A program made the translations under genes and the position numbers. From Clostridiaceae bacterium (lineage in GTDB: Bacteria; Bacillota; Clostridia; Oscillospirales; Acutalibacteraceae): a stretch of 19,193 nucleotides of DNA. The stretch covers positions 1 to 19,193 of the forward strand of contig JAEDGK010000030.1 in NCBI GenBank assembly GCA_016297555.1, given 5' to 3'. The notes beneath the pieces were generated by a model. It did not search any database and was not told the origin of the DNA. It saw only the letters and a program-made list of their open reading frames with translations. This document shows positions 12,813-19,193 of the stretch, piece after piece. Within the stretch, counting starts at the first letter, position 1. Each line of letters begins with the position of its first letter.

Positions 12813-13829
12813 TCAGATGTATTTTTTGTTGCCCGTAACATTGAGCGTGTCATTTTCAAGGCAGATGCCCGTGCCGTCAACAACGCAGTCAAGCGGATTT
12901 GCCGCAACGAGAACGGGGATTTTGGTTTCTGCGGCAATGAGCTTGTCAAGCCCTCTGAGCAGAGCGCCGCCGCCCGTGAGCATAATGCCGTGGTCGATAA
13001 TATCGGCGGCAAGCTCGGGGGGAGTTTTTTCAAGCGTTGATTTAACGGAATCAACTATCTGCGAAACGGGGTCAGCCATTGCTTCGCGGATTTCCTCGCT
13101 CGTTACGTCAACATTCTTCGGCAGACCGTCCATAAGGTTTCTGCCCTTGATGTTGATTGTTCCCTCGCCTTCATAAGGATAGGCGGAGCCGATTTTGATT
13201 TTAATATCCTCGGCGGTTCTTTCGCCGATAAGCAGGTTATATTTTTTCTTGATGTAAGAAATTATGGCTTCGTCAAAATTATCGCCCGCAACTCTCGCGG
13301 AGTTAGCCGTTACAACATCGCCGAGCGATATAACGGCAACCTCGGATGTGCCGCCGCCGATATCGACTACCATGCTTCCCGTTGCTTCGCTAACGGGCAG
13401 ACCTGCGCCGATAGCCGCCGCCATGGGCTCTTCGATAAGGCTGACATATTTTGCGCCTGCGCTTTTAGCCGCGTCATAAACAGCCTTTCTCTCAACCTCG
13501 GTAACGCCCGAGGGAATGCAGATAAGAACTCTTATTCTTGAAAACGGGGTGCGTTTTGTTGTTCTTTTGATGAAAGAGGCAATCATTTCCGCAGTTATTT
13601 CAAAATCGGCAATAACGCCGTCCTTGAGGGGGCGGACAGCCGTGATGGAGCCGGGAGTTCTGCCTATCATTTCCTTTGCTTCCGTGCCCACGGCAACAAC
13701 TCTCGGAGGATTGCTCTTCTGGTCAACCGCAACAACCGACGGCTCGCGGATAACAATGCCCTTGCCCTTAACAAAAACAAGGGTATTGGCAGTGCCCAAA
13801 TCTATACCGATATCTTGTGTAAAAAGCAT
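12813..13829 (-). CDS. mreB: Actin-like cell-shape protein MreB
   Basis: MreB is the bacterial actin homologue that forms membrane-bound filaments orienting lateral wall synthesis in rod-shaped cells. The 338-residue length is standard. The actin-fold motifs are the N-terminal phosphate loop IGIDLGTANTLVFV (near residue 10), a second phosphate loop VVDIGGGTSEVAVISLG, and the adenosine motif LTGGGALLRGLD. The region EEPMAAAIGAGLP is also typical of the family. The start ATG has AAGGAG 8 nt upstream. It follows the small lipoprotein gene by 23 nt and precedes mreC by 21 nt. The Mbl or MreBH paralogues are similar, but the mreCD neighbours favour MreB. Confidence 0.97.
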   Translation of the reverse strand: MLFTQDIGIDLGTANTLVFVKGKGIVIREPSVVAVDQKSNPPRVVAVGTEAKEMIGRTPGSITAVRPLKDGVIADFEITAEMIASFIKRTTKRTPFSRIRVLICIPSGVTEVERKAVYDAAKSAGAKYVSLIEEPMAAAIGAGLPVSEATGSMVVDIGGGTSEVAVISLGDVVTANSARVAGDNFDEAIISYIKKKYNLLIGERTAEDIKIKIGSAYPYEGEGTINIKGRNLMDGLPKNVDVTSEEIREAMADPVSQIVDSVKSTLEKTPPELAADIIDHGIMLTGGGALLRGLDKLIAAETKIPVLVAANPLDCVVDGTGICLENDTLNVTGNKKYI

Positions 13830-13852
13830 TTTATTATCTCCTTTAAGGTCGA

Positions 13853-14539
13853 TTATTTGAATTCGATGGTGTTGAGGATTTTAACGATGCTGTCGATATC
13901 CGACGACATATCGCGGTTTGACATAACCGAGCAGGTAAAAACGACGCTGCCCTGCTTGAAGAAAATATAGCCGAGATAGGACGCGATACCCTCGCCGTTA
14001 TCGGGAACAAAGGCGGAGATGAACTGTGCGTCATTTTCGCCTACCTTAATGCCCTTGTTTTCAAGCACCGTGTTGCCGTAGCCGCTCTTTATGGCGTCGA
14101 TAACCTTTGTGGAGTTTTCGATAACCGATGAGAGGCTTTCGTTTCTGTCTGTGTGGATTTTAACCGTGTCCTCAGAGCCGTCCTTTTTAATTACAAGGTC
14201 GTTGAAGCTCAGACTGTCAGACCAGCCGCTCGGAATTTCAATCGCAAAATCGGGACATTCAATTCTGTTGCCGATAACGAGAGCGTGCTCAATGGCAATG
14301 GCGTTTGTCTGATATTCGCCGTTTTCGCCCTTAACATTTCTGCCCTTTGCGTCGGTAACGAGAACGATGAGGTTGCCCGCCTCGTCTCTTGCAATTCCGC
14401 CGCCCTCTTTTGTAACGGCGGCAAAGCCCTCGCCTGCCGCGTTGGTAACAACCTCGCCGCCCTTGAGCTTAGGCTTGCAGGCTGTGAAGCAGGTAAGGAT
14501 AACGACAACGGAAATAATAAGCGCAAAATACTTTTTCAT
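13853..14539 (-). CDS. Small lipoprotein of unknown role (possible PsbP/DcrB-like fold)
   Basis: I do not recognise this as a named gene. The 228-residue product starts with a lipoprotein signal: MKKYF, a hydrophobic core (about 6-17) and CFTAC, where Cys21 is the likely lipidated residue (the -3 position is Phe, a loose lipobox). The mature part shows a segment FAIEIPSGWSD (about 98-108), a middle region with an SSVIENSTKVIDAIKSGYG helix, and a C-terminal strand pair before DSIVKILNTIEFK. That order (a PSGW-type strand, an F..G.VVF strand, a terminal helix and an F-K end) resembles PsbP/DcrB-like secreted domains; this is inference from pattern only. It lies 29 nt after the kinase and 23 nt before mreB, preceded by AAAGGA at 9 nt, so it is probably co-expressed with the elongasome and sits on the outer face of the membrane. 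Confidence 0.7.
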   Translation of the reverse strand: MKKYFALIISVVVILTCFTACKPKLKGGEVVTNAAGEGFAAVTKEGGGIARDEAGNLIVLVTDAKGRNVKGENGEYQTNAIAIEHALVIGNRIECPDFAIEIPSGWSDSLSFNDLVIKKDGSEDTVKIHTDRNESLSSVIENSTKVIDAIKSGYGNTVLENKGIKVGENDAQFISAFVPDNGEGIASYLGYIFFKQGSVVFTCSVMSNRDMSSDIDSIVKILNTIEFK

Positions 14540-14568
14540 TTCAAAAATCCTTTCGTGTTTAAGCCTTC

Positions 14569-16167
14569 TCAGCCGTTAAGAGCCTTGAACGCTTCTTTGT
14601 TATTTTTGTAAAGAGTTTTGTAGACGGCAAAATTGCGGTCATAAACATCTTTATTCTTTGCGTTGGGAACGAAGGTTTTCTTTGCGGGAATGAGCTTTTT
14701 CGCGTGGGAAATATCGTCAAGCACGCCCAGACCGACCGCCATAATAACCGCCGCGCCGACTGCGCCGACATTCTGCGGGCTGTCAACGGTTTCAACCGTT
14801 CTGCCGGTTATATCGGCAAGGATTTGGCAGGTAACATCGCTCAGCGCGCCGCCGCCGACAAAGCGGACAACGCTCGAGGTCTGAATTTTTTTATCCTCGG
14901 TTTCAAGGAACCAGCGCAGATGGAAGCAAACGCCCTCAATAACAGAGCGGATAAGCTCGGTTTTGCCGACATCGAGGCTCACATTGAAAAACATTCCTCT
15001 TGCGTTGGGGTCCTCAAACGGGCAGCGGTTGCCGTGAAGCCACGGAGTAAATATAACTCCCGAGCTGCCTGCGGGGATTTCGTCAATAACCTTTGAAAGA
15101 TAATCGTAAAGGTTTGTATAAACCGTTTCGGGTGATTCGGCAACATGGGTCTTTTGCAGGAAGATGCCGATTTCGTCAAGCGCAAGGTGATCCTTAACCC
15201 ATTCAAGGCATTTGCCCGCTGTTTCAAGCTCTGCAAAATAGTTGAAGCGGTCTTTCTGAGCGCCGAGAACGGCGGCTATCATAGCCGAGGTGTCAACAAC
15301 GCTCTTGTCAACAACGGTTGAAACCCAGCCGGAGGTTCCGGAATAAATATGGGTTTCGCCAAGCTCCACGCTGCCTGCGCCGACTCCGATAAGAGAAGCG
15401 TCTCCGCCGCCGCCGAAAACAGCCGTGCCGGGCTTTAAGCCAAGCTCCTGAGCCGCCTTTGCCGTAAGTCCGCCGACCTTGTCGGTACATTCGACTATTT
15501 CGGCAAGATGGTCGGGATTGACATTGAGGATTTTACAGATTTTTTTGCTCCAACCCTCGTGACCCTTGCGGATATCGTAAAGCAGAGTGGCAAACGCCGA
15601 GTCTCTCGTCATAACGAACCTGTCGGTCATACGGCTGATTATGTATTCTTTAACATCGAGCCATTTGTAAACTCTCTTGAAATTCTCGGGCTCGTTTTCT
15701 CTGACCCACTGATATTTCCACACGGGGTCTTTAACGCTGAGAGCAACCGCGCCCGTAATCAGCAGAGAGGGAATGAGCTTTGTAATGTTTGCTCCCGCAA
15801 TCTTGAAGCCGTAGGCAATGCCCTCTTTAAGCTGCTTTTTGGCTCGCTGATCCATATAGCTGAACGCTCTGTGAACGGGAACGCCGTCTTTATCAACAAG
15901 CACAAGACCCTGCATCTGAGAGCAGAAGGAAATGCCTTCAATCTGCTCGGGCTTTATGTCGCATTTGCTGAAAACCGTTTTTGTGGTTGAGCAAATCGCG
16001 CTCCACCATTCATCGGGATCCTGCTCCGCGCCGCCGTCGGGCATAATATAGAGTTTATAGCCCTCCATTGCCGCGCTGATAAGAGTTATTGCGCTGTCAA
16101 TCTCAAAAAGGCAGGTTTTAACGCCTGTTGTGCCGATGTCATAAGAGATAACATATTTTTTGCTCAT
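14569..16167 (-). CDS. FGGY-family carbohydrate kinase (xylulokinase-like)
   Basis: This is an ATP-dependent sugar or polyol kinase of the FGGY family; the substrate is not certain. From ATG 16167 the protein has 532 residues, within the family range. The N-terminal actin-like phosphate loop is SYDIGTTGVKTCLFE. SYMDQRA resembles the xylulokinase substrate segment. GGGGDASLIGVGAG, FTPWLHGNRCPFEDP and RFVGGGALSD followed by VGAVGAAVIMAVGLG are typical C-terminal nucleotide-binding segments. I chose the start with GGAGG 5 nt upstream and a family-like MSKKYVISYDIG; the frame extends 10 codons further without a ribosome site. No isomerase, transporter or regulator of a sugar operon is present. 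Instead it heads the run leading to mreB, 29 nt before the lipoprotein gene. Its connection to cell shape is unexplained. Confidence 0.88.
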   Translation of the reverse strand: MSKKYVISYDIGTTGVKTCLFEIDSAITLISAAMEGYKLYIMPDGGAEQDPDEWWSAICSTTKTVFSKCDIKPEQIEGISFCSQMQGLVLVDKDGVPVHRAFSYMDQRAKKQLKEGIAYGFKIAGANITKLIPSLLITGAVALSVKDPVWKYQWVRENEPENFKRVYKWLDVKEYIISRMTDRFVMTRDSAFATLLYDIRKGHEGWSKKICKILNVNPDHLAEIVECTDKVGGLTAKAAQELGLKPGTAVFGGGGDASLIGVGAGSVELGETHIYSGTSGWVSTVVDKSVVDTSAMIAAVLGAQKDRFNYFAELETAGKCLEWVKDHLALDEIGIFLQKTHVAESPETVYTNLYDYLSKVIDEIPAGSSGVIFTPWLHGNRCPFEDPNARGMFFNVSLDVGKTELIRSVIEGVCFHLRWFLETEDKKIQTSSVVRFVGGGALSDVTCQILADITGRTVETVDSPQNVGAVGAAVIMAVGLGVLDDISHAKKLIPAKKTFVPNAKNKDVYDRNFAVYKTLYKNNKEAFKALNG

Positions 16168-16267
16168 TTTATCCTCCTGAACTCTGATGCGCCGCATCGT
16201 TTTAATTCTACCGCCTATCGGTTAAAAAACTGTGACGAAACCGTAACAATTAATTACAAAAAAGCAA

Positions 16268-16747
16268 TTATTCCGCAGCTTCGGGCAGCTTGCAGCAGTC
16301 AACCCACTCCTCTGCCGCCGAATACTCAAAAAGCTCGGCGCAGGTAAGCTCAACCGCGCTGCTTGCGCTCCCCGCCGCAGGAAAAACCGTGTCAAATCTT
16401 TTAAGCGATTGGTCAAGATAAACGGGAACTCCGCTTTTAACCGCAAACGGGCAAACTCCGCCAACGGGATGCCCCACAAGGTCGATAAGCTCCTGAGCGG
16501 AAAGCATCTTTGCCTTATAGCCGAATTTATCTTTAAATTTGCGGTTATCAACCTTTGCGTCGCCCGCGGCAACGATGAGAAGCGCGCCCTCCGGCGATTT
16601 GAAAGACAGAGTTTTTGCTATCCTTGCGGGAATAACGCCGAGCACCGCCGCCGCAAGCTCAACCGTTGCGGAGGATTCGGTGAATTCCCTGATTTTTTCC
16701 TGTGCGCCGAAGCGTGAAAGGTATTCGCGCACGCTTTCAACCGACAT
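16268..16747 (-). CDS. ybaK: YbaK/EbsC-family aminoacyl-tRNA deacylase
   Basis: Members of this family hydrolyse mischarged tRNA, such as Cys-tRNAPro or Ala-tRNAPro, as free-standing editing factors. The 159 residues match the family size. Visible features are ATVELAAAVLGV followed by RIAKTLSFK (about residues 27-50), where the Lys in KTLSF is at the conserved active-site position, a central LLIVAAGDAKVD strand, and HPVGGVCPFA (about 92-101), the glycine-rich substrate loop. The start ATG is preceded by AAGGA about 9 nt away. It has its own promoter upstream, and the next gene (kinase) begins 100 nt downstream. The exact tRNA specificity cannot be read from the sequence; the ybaK symbol is a family label. 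Confidence 0.88.
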   Translation of the reverse strand: MSVESVREYLSRFGAQEKIREFTESSATVELAAAVLGVIPARIAKTLSFKSPEGALLIVAAGDAKVDNRKFKDKFGYKAKMLSAQELIDLVGHPVGGVCPFAVKSGVPVYLDQSLKRFDTVFPAAGSASSAVELTCAELFEYSAAEEWVDCCKLPEAAE

Positions 16748-16801
16748 TTACATCATCCTTTTAACAAAATCGGATATAGTTACCCACTATTACCCTATTA
16801 T

Positions 16802-16821
16802 AAAGTTATTATAATAACTTT
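16802..16821. promoter_or_regulatory. Perfect 20-bp palindrome over the ybaK -10 box (possible operator)
   Basis: AAAGTTATTATAATAACTTT is its own reverse complement over all 20 bases. It covers the -10 box at 16808-16813. A dimeric repressor bound here would block transcription. It may equally be a simple AT-rich promoter melt region. Confidence 0.5.
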
Positions 16822-16836
16822 GCGCGATAAATACAA
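16808..16836 (-). promoter_or_regulatory. Promoter for the ybaK-type gene
   Basis: On the minus strand this has -35 TTGTAT (16836-16831), a 17-nt spacer and a perfect -10 TATAAT (16813-16808). It lies just downstream of the secA terminator, giving a leader of about 55 nt before ATG 16747. Confidence 0.65.
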
Positions 16837-16866
16837 GAGAAAAATATAAATTTATTTCATAAAATT

Positions 16867-16906
16867 AAAAGCGGCTCCGCCGAAAACGCTCGGCGGAGCC
16901 GCTTTT
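16867..16906 (-). terminator. Rho-independent terminator of secA
   Basis: A perfect 17-bp stem, AAAAGCGGCTCCGCCGA (16867-16883) with TCGGCGGAGCCGCTTTT (16890-16906), has a 6-nt loop. On the minus strand the stem ends in TTTT followed by AATTTTAT. It starts 9 nt beyond the secA stop. The symmetric A/T ends could make it work in both directions. Confidence 0.9.
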
Positions 16907-16914
16907 GCGATTAA

Positions 16915-19193
16915 TTATTGCTTGCGGACATCTCCGCAGCAGTTTTTATATTTTTTGCCGCTTCCGCAGGGGCAGGGGTCATTCGGGCGGACTTTTTCTT
17001 TCTTCCTGACGGGCTGCTTTTTATCGCTGCCGTCTGTTGCGCCGCTCGTGCCCGTTATTTTTGCAGTCTGTTCACGCTTGGTTTCTTCGCTGCTCTTTAT
17101 CATAACGGTCAGAATCTGCCTCGCGGTATCCTCGCGGATATCCTCCGTCATAGAGTCAAACATTTCCGAGCCGACATTTCTGTAAGCCACAACGGGGTCG
17201 GTCTGGCCGTAGGCTCTCAGCCCTATTCCGCGGCGGAGCTGATCCATGGCGTCAATGTGATCCATCCACTTGCTGTCAACATTGCGAAGCAAAATCATCT
17301 TTTCAAGCTCACGCATAAGCGGAACTCCGTTTTCATCGTTGCCGAAAAGCTCCTCACGGGCTTCATAGCTCTTATGCGCTCTTTCGAGCAGGGTTTCACG
17401 CGCTTCTTCTTTATTGAAGCCGTCGCGGAAATCATCGTCGGAGGCAAGCCAGCCCTTGAATTTATCACGCAGACCGTCAATGTTCCAATCGCTCTTTGAA
17501 ACATGGTCGGAGCAGTAGAAATCAACAGCCGAGTTGATGCTGCCGTCAATCATTCTCATAATAACGGGCTTCAATTCCTCGCCGTCAAGCACCTGATTGC
17601 GCTGCTTGTAGATAAGCTCTCTCTGGCGGTTCATAACATCGTCGTATTGGAGAACGCTCTTTCTGATGGCGAAGTTTCTGCCCTCTATCTTCTTCTGCGC
17701 GCTCTCGATGGTGTTGGATATCATCTTTGCCTCAATCGGCATATCCTCGGGAGTTTTGAGCGTGTTCATTATCGAGGTTATTCTTTCGCCGCCGAAAAGT
17801 CTCATAAGGTCGTCCTCAAGGGAGAGGAAGAAACGGCTTGCGCCGGGGTCGCCCTGTCTGCCCGAGCGTCCGCGGAGCTGGTTGTCTATTCGTCTGGATT
17901 CATGGCGCTCCGTGCCGATTATGAAAAGACCGCCCGCCTTGCGAACTCTCTCAGCCTCAGGCTCAATCTCCTCGTCATATTTCTTTTCCAAAGCGGAATA
18001 TTCCGCTCTCGCGTTGAGGATTTCCTCATTGTCGGTTTCGGCAAAGCCCGTCGCCTCGGCGATAAGCTCCTCGGAATAGCCCTTTCTGCGAAGCTCCGAT
18101 TTGGCAAGATATTCGGCATTACCGCCGAGCTTGATATCGGTTCCGCGGCCTGCCATATTGGTAGCTATGGTTACGGCGTTTTCTTTACCCGCCTGTGCAA
18201 CGATTTCCGCCTCTTTTTCGTGGTGCTTGGCGTTCAGAACCTCATGCTTTATGCCCTTCCTTTTGAGCAGGGCGCTGAGAAGCTCGGATTTTTCGATTGA
18301 AACCGTGCCGACAAGCACGGGCTGACCCTTTGCGTGGCACTCCTCAATGGTTTTGATAACCGCCTGATATTTTGCCTGCTCCGTTTTATAAACAACATCG
18401 GGCATATCATTTCTTATCATCGGCTTGTTGGTCGGGATTTCAATAACATCAAGGTTATAAATCTGGTTGAATTCCGCGCTCTCCGTCATTGCCGTACCCG
18501 TCATACCCGAAAGCTTCTTGTAAAGGCGGAAATAGTTCTGGAAGGTGATGGTTGCAAGAGTTTTGCTCTCGTGCTCAACATCAACATTTTCCTTTGCTTC
18601 GATTGCCTGGTGCAGACCTTCGTTGTAGCGTCTGCCGAGCATAATTCTGCCCGTGAATTCGTCAACGATGAGAACCTGATTATCCTTAACAACATAGTCA
18701 ACATCGCGCTTCATAACGCCGATGGCTTTTATCGCCTGATTGATATGGTGCTGAATGGTCATATTTTCGGGATCCATCAGATTTTCGAGGTTAAAGAATT
18801 TCTCCGCTTTGGCAACGCCGCTCTTGGTCAGAGTTGCGGTTTTTGCCTTTTCGTCAACAACATAGTCGCAGTCGTCACCAACAAGATCCTCAACATTCTC
18901 CTTGGAGTCAACCTCTTTAATTCTCGTGCATTTGAGCGAGAGAGCGAAGCGGTTCGCCATTTTATAAAGGTCGGTGGATTTTTCTCCTCTGCCCGAAATG
19001 ATGAGCGGAGTTCTCGCCTCATCGATAAGTATGGAGTCAACCTCGTCAACGATTGCAAAGTTATGCCCGCGCTGAACCTTGTGCTCCTTGTAAACAACCA
19101 TATTGTCCCTCAGATAGTCGAAGCCCATTTCGTTGTTTGTGCCGTAGGTAATGTCGGCGGCATAGGCTTCCTTTCTTTCGGGATTTTCTTTTT
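16915..19193 (-). CDS. secA: Preprotein translocase ATPase SecA (N-terminus outside window)
   Basis: SecA is the motor ATPase that drives secretory proteins through SecYEG. The visible part is about 758 residues; the frame is open to the window edge with ERKEAYAADITYGTNNE before MGFDYLRDN, so the Met at 19128 is internal and roughly the first 180-200 residues (including Walker A) lie to the right. Seen in order are DEVDSILIDEARTPL (Walker B/DEAD region), GMTGTAMTE, TNMAGRGTDIKLGG (motif V), LRGRSGRQGDPGASRFFLS (motif VI), and the scaffold/helical-wing region with SKWMDHIDAMDQLRRGIGLR. The C-terminus has a basic linker and the zinc-binding tail CPCGSGKKYKNCCG, which contacts SecB or ribosomes in other bacteria. 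It ends at TAA just before a strong terminator, so it is the last gene of its transcript. Confidence 0.97.
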   Translation of the reverse strand, partial: KENPERKEAYAADITYGTNNEMGFDYLRDNMVVYKEHKVQRGHNFAIVDEVDSILIDEARTPLIISGRGEKSTDLYKMANRFALSLKCTRIKEVDSKENVEDLVGDDCDYVVDEKAKTATLTKSGVAKAEKFFNLENLMDPENMTIQHHINQAIKAIGVMKRDVDYVVKDNQVLIVDEFTGRIMLGRRYNEGLHQAIEAKENVDVEHESKTLATITFQNYFRLYKKLSGMTGTAMTESAEFNQIYNLDVIEIPTNKPMIRNDMPDVVYKTEQAKYQAVIKTIEECHAKGQPVLVGTVSIEKSELLSALLKRKGIKHEVLNAKHHEKEAEIVAQAGKENAVTIATNMAGRGTDIKLGGNAEYLAKSELRRKGYSEELIAEATGFAETDNEEILNARAEYSALEKKYDEEIEPEAERVRKAGGLFIIGTERHESRRIDNQLRGRSGRQGDPGASRFFLSLEDDLMRLFGGERITSIMNTLKTPEDMPIEAKMISNTIESAQKKIEGRNFAIRKSVLQYDDVMNRQRELIYKQRNQVLDGEELKPVIMRMIDGSINSAVDFYCSDHVSKSDWNIDGLRDKFKGWLASDDDFRDGFNKEEARETLLERAHKSYEAREELFGNDENGVPLMRELEKMILLRNVDSKWMDHIDAMDQLRRGIGLRAYGQTDPVVAYRNVGSEMFDSMTEDIREDTARQILTVMIKSSEETKREQTAKITGTSGATDGSDKKQPVRKKEKVRPNDPCPCGSGKKYKNCCGDVRKQ

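Noticed and set aside
12813..16167. FGGY kinase as an MreB paralogue or novel actin filament protein
   Set aside because: The sequence carries clear FGGY sugar-kinase segments; the fold relation to actin is general to the superfamily.
16168..16267. Promoter directly upstream of the FGGY kinase
   Set aside because: A TAGAAT box is present but no acceptable -35 hexamer was found at a suitable distance, so I do not list it as a feature.
17503..18300. 265-codon plus-strand open frame opposite secA
   Set aside because: It is antisense to highly conserved SecA motifs; long shadow frames are expected from the codon bias of this genome.
19126..19128. secA starting at the Met at 19128
   Set aside because: The frame continues upstream with conserved SecA sequence to the window edge, and Walker A is missing, so the gene is simply cut by the window.

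Overview
The window is a stretch of Bacillota (Firmicutes) chromosome, most likely class Clostridia. The evidence is the mnmE/mnmG/rsmG/noc/parA/parB gene set typical of the origin-proximal region of Gram-positive bacteria, the mreBCD-mrdA-minD arrangement seen in clostridia, strong AGGAGG-like ribosome binding sites, and roughly even base composition. Intergenic hairpin repeats resembling those I recall from gut Oscillospirales point to that order, but this is inference. Every gene recognised lies on the minus strand, so transcription runs from high to low coordinates.

Layout in transcription order. (1) 19193-16915: secA, whose N-terminus lies beyond the right edge, closed by a strong rho-independent terminator (16867-16906). 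(2) 16747-16268: a YbaK/EbsC-type tRNA-editing deacylase with its own promoter, whose -10 box sits inside a perfect 20-bp palindrome. (3) 16167-7195: a tight run of eight genes with gaps of 16-36 nt: FGGY sugar kinase, small lipoprotein, mreB, mreC, mreD, mrdA (PBP2), a MinD-like ATPase and mnmE. (4) About 7194-5755: a 1.44-kb gene-free island packed with short palindromic repeats of several families, some in both orientations. (5) 5754-3174: mnmG overlapping rsmG. (6) 3063-2233: noc, with its own consensus-like promoter. (7) 2008-356: parA-parB, with an extended -10 promoter and a parS-like site just upstream. (8) 355-1: a second repeat island belonging to the same families.

How the genes work together. 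MreB/C/D and PBP2 are the core of the cell-elongation machinery. The MinD-like protein and Noc belong to division-site control. ParA/ParB and two identical parS-like sites (one upstream of parA, one inside mnmG) form a chromosome-segregation system. MnmE and MnmG together make the cmnm5 modification of tRNA wobble uridine, and RsmG methylates 16S rRNA. In the usual Gram-positive layout mnmE follows rpmH-rnpA-yidC-jag; here the elongasome operon takes that place, so two normally separate blocks have been joined.

The most notable observations are: the paired parS-like sites; two repeat families in which flanks and loops are conserved while stem sequences change in a compensatory way; a MinD-like protein that stops just before the membrane-targeting helix and has neither MinC nor MinE beside it; a Noc-like protein without the usual membrane-binding N-terminus; and a sugar kinase plus lipoprotein at the head of the elongasome operon. 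I did not see an obviously new multi-gene defence or metabolic system; the repeats are the least explained component.
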